NCBI RefSeq assembly: GCF_000611645.1 | Contig: NW_014013447.1 | Location: forward strand, 13,370-38,775 | DNA from: Monoraphidium neglectum | Lineage: Eukaryota > Chlorophyta > Chlorophyceae > Sphaeropleales > Selenastraceae | Direction of reading: 5' to 3' | DNA length: 25,406 nt | In this document: positions 21,748 to 25,406 of the stretch, piece by piece | Layout of the letters: each line of letters starts with the position of its first letter | Numbering within the stretch: position 1 is the stretch's first letter | The notes under the pieces: generated by a model | Database searches by the model: none | What the model was told of the DNA's origin: nothing | What the model saw: the letters and a program-made list of their open reading frames with translations, nothing else | Made by a program: the position numbers and the translations under genes

Positions 21748-24700
21748 GCGCATGCGTGTGCAACGGGATCAACGTGGTGGCGTTTTAGCCGAATCGGGCA
21801 GCTGGGATAGCACCAACAACACCGCAGCGGCGTGGTTGTGTAGCTGGCGTCGTATGAGGTGAAGATGGTTGTGCAAGGTGAGTTGATGATTATGTGTGGG
21901 GTGTGGGCGCGCAATCCAGGGCTGGAGGGGGCACTGGCGAGCCCCCATCGCCAGACAAGCGGCCCTGGGGCTCTGCTCTGCGCAGCGGCAAGTCACGCTC
22001 CCGGCCATGGGCAGGCTGGGGCGCCGGCTTAATAGGCTGCGGGGAATGCATCGCACTCGCACTCGCACGCCGTCCGGTGCACCCTAGTAGATTGTCCTGC
22101 CGAACCCTCGCCTCCGCACACTGTGAGCACCCCCCACCACCCCCGCCGCAGACGGGCAGCGCCGGCCGTAGACCCCTTTCGGGAAGCCGGGGGATGGCTT
22201 TCGAGCCTGTGAGCGGGAACCAGGCGGCGGCGCGTGGGGGAAAAAGCCCTGAACCCTGGCGGCCGCTCACGTCCGAGAGGGTCTTGAAGTTGCCCGTGCT
22301 CTTGCTCATCTTTTCGCTGTTGAGCAGCAGGTGGCCGTTGCACCTGGGGGGTGGGGGGGGGGGGAACGGGGGTGGATTCGGGCAGCAGGTTGATGCCGAG
22401 CTCAGCTTGTGACAACGGCGATGGTGATGGTAATGATGGGGGCGAGGAGAGAGGGCGACACCACCGTTTGCGTGGGAGCGTGCGCGCGCGGGACGTGGGG
22501 CTGGGCGTCGCGCCTGGGTGCGGGCAGGCAGTCCCTCGACTTGTCGGCTGGGGTCCACAGGTCCGAAAGTCACAGCAGCCGTCTCCCCCTTGCAAACCCC
22601 GCCCAGAGCATCAAGACCCCGTGCGCCCGCCCCTCCCCACGAGCCGTGGGCGCATGGCGTCAGCATCGCGTGTCCCTGGCGTGTGTGCGCGAATCGTCGT
22701 CTATCAATCGCCGCCCATCCCGCGATCGCACCTGAACGACCGCGGCAGCCTGTCCTTGTCCTCCCCCCAGACCGCCACGTGGTTGTAAAGGGAGAAGGTC
22801 AGGTGGTTCTGAATGAGGTCCTTGCCAGACACCTGGGGGTTGGTTTCATGGTTAGGGATGAGGGTTTCAGGGTTAGGGGTTGTGAAGGGAGAAGGTGAGG
22901 TGGGTCTGGATAAGGTCCTTGCCGGACGCCTCGGTGACAAACATGATTGTGGGCGCAGGAGAATTGGATTGGGTGTGGGTGTTGTGTTTTTGGGAGCCCA
23001 CTCAAGAAAGCCCTTGAAAACCACCACACCCCCAACCCTTCAAAAACTCGAGATCAAGAATCTCTCATCAACGTCAAGCTGCACTGAAAAGCAACAAACC
23101 AAGGACCCCGCAATCTCAAGGCCCTGAAGCTGCTCGAAACCCCGGCCCCACCCCTTCCTGAGCCCTGAAACCTGCCAAATCCCCAAAAAATCCCGATATA
23201 CCGGCCCACCCTGAGGTCGAAGGGGTACCAGAACTCAAACTCTGCCCGCATGGCCTCCAGGGTGGCCTGGGGGATGGCGCTGTCCTGGGGCAGGGGGCTG
23301 GGGGGCGGGGGCCATAGAGGGGTGCGATTAGGCGGTTGATGGGGTTGGAGGAGGGTGTGGGCCGCGCTTGTCAGGTCGGGTGGGGTGATATGCGGGCCGG
23401 GCCGCAGGGGAAGAGGCGAGGGCGAGGGTGCGATTACAATAGCAGGAGATCGCCTGGGCGCAGCCGACGAGTGTGCTGTGGCGGCAGGCGGACACAGGCT
23501 GCGGCTGCGGCTCGACGCCAGCTGGCGGGCGCGCGGCGCTCCGGGCCGGCAAGCAATCCCGTCATTTTCTCCTCAGCCCAGGGGCCCCTCATCTCCCACA
23601 TCCCTCATATCAGGGGGTCCTGGATTGAAAATCTGGTTCAGGCAGCAACCGCGGCCAGCCAGCGGGATAGAAAAGCGAGGGGGCGAGGCTCGTTGTCCCC
23701 CCATTATATTCCGCCCACACCTCATCACCCTGCCCACCCCTTGAGGAAGATGTAGTCCCAGACCTCCTGGGTCATGTGCTCCGGCCGGATGGAGCCGGGG
23801 GTCTCCCCATACATGTCACCGTTCTGGAAAAAGTGGGCCACCTGAGGGGGTCCAGGGTTTGGGTTGGTGCGGGCACCGGTTCTTGACCGGGGGCCTGAGG
23901 GGGCTGAGGATCGCCCAGGCGGACGTATTTTTTTGGCGGGGGGGGCAGCGGGCCCACCTGGCGGGTCTGCCAGCAGGCGCGGGGCGGCCGATCGCATGCG
24001 CAGTGGTGACGCTCTCAACTTGATGCACCAACAGCATGGGCAGGGCGGATCTATGACTGCCCACCCCATCACCCAACCACACCCTCACTTGCCACCCCTC
24101 GCCCACACACCAGAGCCCCCCTTCCAGCCCCCCCGCCTGCCCCGTCGATTTGGCAGGGGCGGGTGGGCCAAGCCACCCTTGATGACGCCGCCCAAAAAGG
24201 GTCCCATGACAAAACCCCCACCGGCGAGGACACTCCCTTGAGCTCAACACCAACCCTTCCGCCCTGAAACCCAACCAACGCCTGGACGCTGGTTGCTTGG
24301 GCCATCAACCCCACAAACCCTGGGCCCCCCACCGTATAGTACGCCATGTAGACCGTGGAGTCTGACAGCAACTCCATGCTGCTGCAGGAAACGTCCTGAA
24401 CCCTAAGCCTCAGCCCCAACCCCTGAGCTCTGGTATCTGGGCTCTAAACCCTGCACCCTAAACCCTGGGCGCGGTTGTTCCAACCCCGCCCCCCACCATG
24501 TAGTATGCCATGTAGACCGTGGAGTCTGGTCATCCTTGCCCTCCGCCGCAAAAAAATCGCCTTGAACCCTGGGCCCCGACCCCAATCCCTGAGCCCTGGG
24601 CCGTAAATCCGAAACCCGGGTCCCAGAGCCCTGAACGCTAAACCCTGGTGGCCCTAAACCCTAGAAACCCTGTAATCCTGAACCCTGAGCCCCCCACCGT

Positions 24701-25037
24701 GTAGTACGCCATGTAGACCATGGAGTCTGGTGCCCCCCCCCCCCCGCTGCCGCAAAAAAAACCCTGAATCCTTAGCCACAGCCCCAACCTCTACACCCTT
24801 GCCACAAACTCCTAAACCCTGGGCCCACAAACCTGAAACCTACACGATGGATCCAGGGGCCTAAACCCTAGAACCCCGTGAACGCTGAACCCTGGGCCCC
24901 CTCTCACCGTGTAGTATGCCATGTAGACCGTGGAGTCTGACAGGGACTCGATGAGGTACTGCTCGTCCCACGGCAGCCGCGTGCCCAGGCCAAAGGAGCG
25001 CGAGCACGCCCACTGGTTGAGCCAACCCAGGGTGTGG
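17032..25037 (-). CDS. Cytosolic leucyl-tRNA synthetase, C-terminal part (5'-partial)
   Basis: Class I synthetase that charges tRNA-Leu in the cytosol. Fourteen exons: 25037-24908, 23841-23738, 23297-23210, 22832-22732, 22343-22271, 21455-21296, 20947-20875, 20243-20157, 19803-19655, 19345-19273, 18794-18722, 18515-18339, 17724-17641, 17238-17032. All phases agree, giving 525 residues to the stop. Family landmarks in order: [56 protein letters not shown] (the KMSKS loop, 22312-22298), [14 protein letters not shown], the anticodon-binding domain with [11 protein letters not shown], a lysine-rich linker, and the eukaryote/archaea-type C-terminal domain. The HIGH motif and editing domain lie beyond the window. 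A further exon may lie at 25406-25363 (its phase fits) but its sequence is not clearly conserved. Introns are long and repeat-rich. Confidence 0.93.
17587..17630. repeat. (CA)n microsatellite, last LeuRS intron
   Basis: CA on the plus strand, GT in the LeuRS sense, starting about 10 nt after the donor at 17640. Confidence 0.95.
17944..17974. repeat. (GT)n tract adjoining repeat R copy 1
   Basis: GT on the plus strand, directly continuous with the 3' end (LeuRS sense) of repeat R. Two ATGTTGTGTGCATTGCA-like units lie beside it. Confidence 0.9.
17975..18107 (-). repeat. Dispersed repeat R, copy 1
   Basis: This 133-bp element lies in the LeuRS intron 18338-17725. It matches copy 2 at 20405-20538 with only about four differences. 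In the LeuRS sense it begins CCCCGCAGCCATTAAGCC and ends in TGCTGAGGA followed directly by a (CA)n tract, like a short non-autonomous element with a simple-repeat tail. No target-site duplication or polymerase III boxes could be recognised. Confidence 0.85.
19552..19625. repeat. Imperfect CA-rich tract in LeuRS intron
   Basis: CA-rich on the plus strand with GCATGC-type interruptions, so GT-rich in the LeuRS sense, within 100 nt of the donor at 19654. Confidence 0.85.
19922..19954. repeat. (GT)n microsatellite in LeuRS intron
   Basis: GT on the plus strand, CA in the LeuRS sense, in the 3' half of intron 20156-19804; further GTGTGTATG-type sequence continues down to about 19870. Confidence 0.9.
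20371..20404. repeat. (GT)n tract adjoining repeat R copy 2
   Basis: GT on the plus strand, directly attached to repeat R copy 2, in the same arrangement as at copy 1. Confidence 0.9.
20405..20538 (-). repeat. Dispersed repeat R, copy 2
   Basis: This 134-bp element lies in LeuRS intron 20874-20244, about 97% identical to copy 1 at 17975-18107 and in the same orientation. The flanking unique sequences differ, so this is dispersal of a unit and not duplication of a larger block. Confidence 0.85.
20739..20779. repeat. (CA)n microsatellite in LeuRS intron
   Basis: About 20 CA units on the plus strand, GT in the LeuRS sense, in the 5' part of intron 20874-20244, with more GT-rich sequence up to the donor. 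Confidence 0.95.
21693..21762. repeat. 70-bp alternating purine-pyrimidine tract
   Basis: A long GT run passes without interruption into GCGCGCGCGCACGCGCGC and ends at GTGTGCA. It lies in the 3' half of LeuRS intron 22270-21456. Such tracts are classical Z-DNA formers. Confidence 0.9.
21976..22044 (-). repeat. Dispersed repeat R, copy 3 (partial)
   Basis: Sixty-nine bp match the CCCCGCAGCC... half of copies 1 and 2 with few differences; the other half is replaced by unrelated sequence. It lies in LeuRS intron 22270-21456 in the same orientation as the other two copies. Confidence 0.8.
22887..22936 (-). pseudogene. Decayed copy of the [14 protein letters not shown] exon start
   Basis: About 50 bp closely resemble the start of the real exon at 22832, including the SGKDLIQ-HLTFSL codons, but with changes (Asn to Thr, Tyr to His) and no usable acceptor. 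It lies in the intron immediately upstream of the real exon. A tandem duplication that then decayed is the simplest reading. Confidence 0.75.
24331..24940 (-). repeat. Tandem array of exon-end copies (3 copies plus the real exon end)
   Basis: The last 30-odd bases of the LeuRS exon 25037-24908, encoding [10 protein letters not shown] with its donor, recur at 24696-24729, 24495-24528 and 24331-24365, spaced 164-210 bp apart. Between them lies degenerate CCCTAAACCCTG-type sequence. The copies are inside the following intron and have weaker donors (GTGGGG). The copy at 24331 extends further into exon sequence, up to a CAG at 24384-24382. Confidence 0.85.
24400..24900. repeat. Degenerate telomere-like CCCTAAA-rich intron sequence
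   Basis: CTAAACCCTG, CCTAAACCC, AACCCTGAG and related strings recur many times on the plus strand through this part of the LeuRS intron. They resemble the plant-type heptamer CCCTAAA but are irregular and mixed with C-runs. A similar GGGTTAGGG patch occurs at 22848-22885. Confidence 0.6.
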
Positions 25038-25185
25038 CTGTGGCGGGGGGATGGGTGGAGTTGGTCGTGGTGGGTGTGGGGTTGAGGGATCAGGGTTCCT
25101 GGTGGTGATGATGGGGCGTCGATAAGCGCGGATCGGAAGGGCTGGGAGTTGGGAAACAGAGTTTTTGAACGGAGGCTGCACACGC

Positions 25186-25222
25186 ACGTGGGCAGACACA
25201 TGCACACACGCATTCACGCACA
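25186..25222. repeat. CA-rich tract upstream of the first LeuRS exon in the window
   Basis: Imperfect CA on the plus strand, GT-rich in the LeuRS sense, in the intron that precedes exon 25037-24908. Confidence 0.8.
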
Positions 25223-25406
25223 CACACAGAGTGTCACGCTCGCAAATCTCGACGCTCCGTGCGCTGCCCGTGCAAGCCTGCGCTGCCCACTCCCATTCCC
25301 CAGCACGCACCATCAGATGCACACACGCGCAGTCATGCAAGCCTCACGTGCGGTATCCCCACCTGAACGCTGTGGCCCACCTGGATGCCCCCTCCCCACA
25401 CTTGGC

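Noticed and set aside
25363..25406. Extra LeuRS exon at the window edge
   Set aside because: Its phase and donor fit exon 25037-24908, but the residues are not clearly conserved and the acceptor is outside the window; mentioned only as a possibility.

Overview
The window looks like nuclear DNA of a GC-rich green microalga (core Chlorophyta; the Sphaeropleales/Selenastraceae type would fit, though this is inference). The reasons are plant-type gene families (an RR-TZF CCCH zinc-finger protein, an archaeal/eukaryotic-type cytosolic leucyl-tRNA synthetase), many short GT-AG introns of roughly 100-1100 bp with GTGAGT/GTGCGT/GTGGGC donors, strong GC3, and dense (GT)n/(CA)n tracts inside introns. 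No bacterial operon structure, tRNA, rRNA, CRISPR array or autonomous transposon was found. Almost none of the long single-frame ORFs is a gene; the five genes were reconstructed by joining exons so that phase and family conservation agree.

Layout. (A) 1-1971, minus: RR-TZF zinc-finger protein, 4 exons, 3' end off the window. (B) 3430-9621, plus: secreted GH5 glycoside hydrolase, 17 exons, complete (483 aa), including two consecutive 12-nt microexons and a GC-AG intron. A and B are divergent across a 1.46-kb intergenic region with a 16-bp perfect palindrome. (C) 11179-12083, minus: small secreted six-cysteine protein with a GPI-like C-terminus, 2 exons. (D) 13400-16225, minus: secreted protein with three internal repeats (possibly a beta-prism), a ricin-B-type beta-trefoil lectin, and a basic Pro/Lys-rich tail; the frame of its last exon is not fully settled. 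(E) 17032-25406, minus: the C-terminal 525 residues of cytosolic leucyl-tRNA synthetase, 14 exons, 5' part off the window.

How they relate: B, C and D are three neighbouring genes for secretory-pathway proteins (a glucanase-like hydrolase, a probable GPI protein, a lectin). They may all act at the cell wall or extracellular matrix, but the sequence shows no co-regulation. A (RNA binding) and E (translation) are unrelated housekeeping or regulatory genes.

The most unusual content is in the introns. Simple repeats are polarised: on the sense strand GT-rich tracts lie in the 5' half or middle of introns and CA-rich tracts in the 3' half, in genes on both strands. The LeuRS introns also hold three tandem copies of the end of one exon, a decayed copy of another exon, and three copies of a dispersed repeat.
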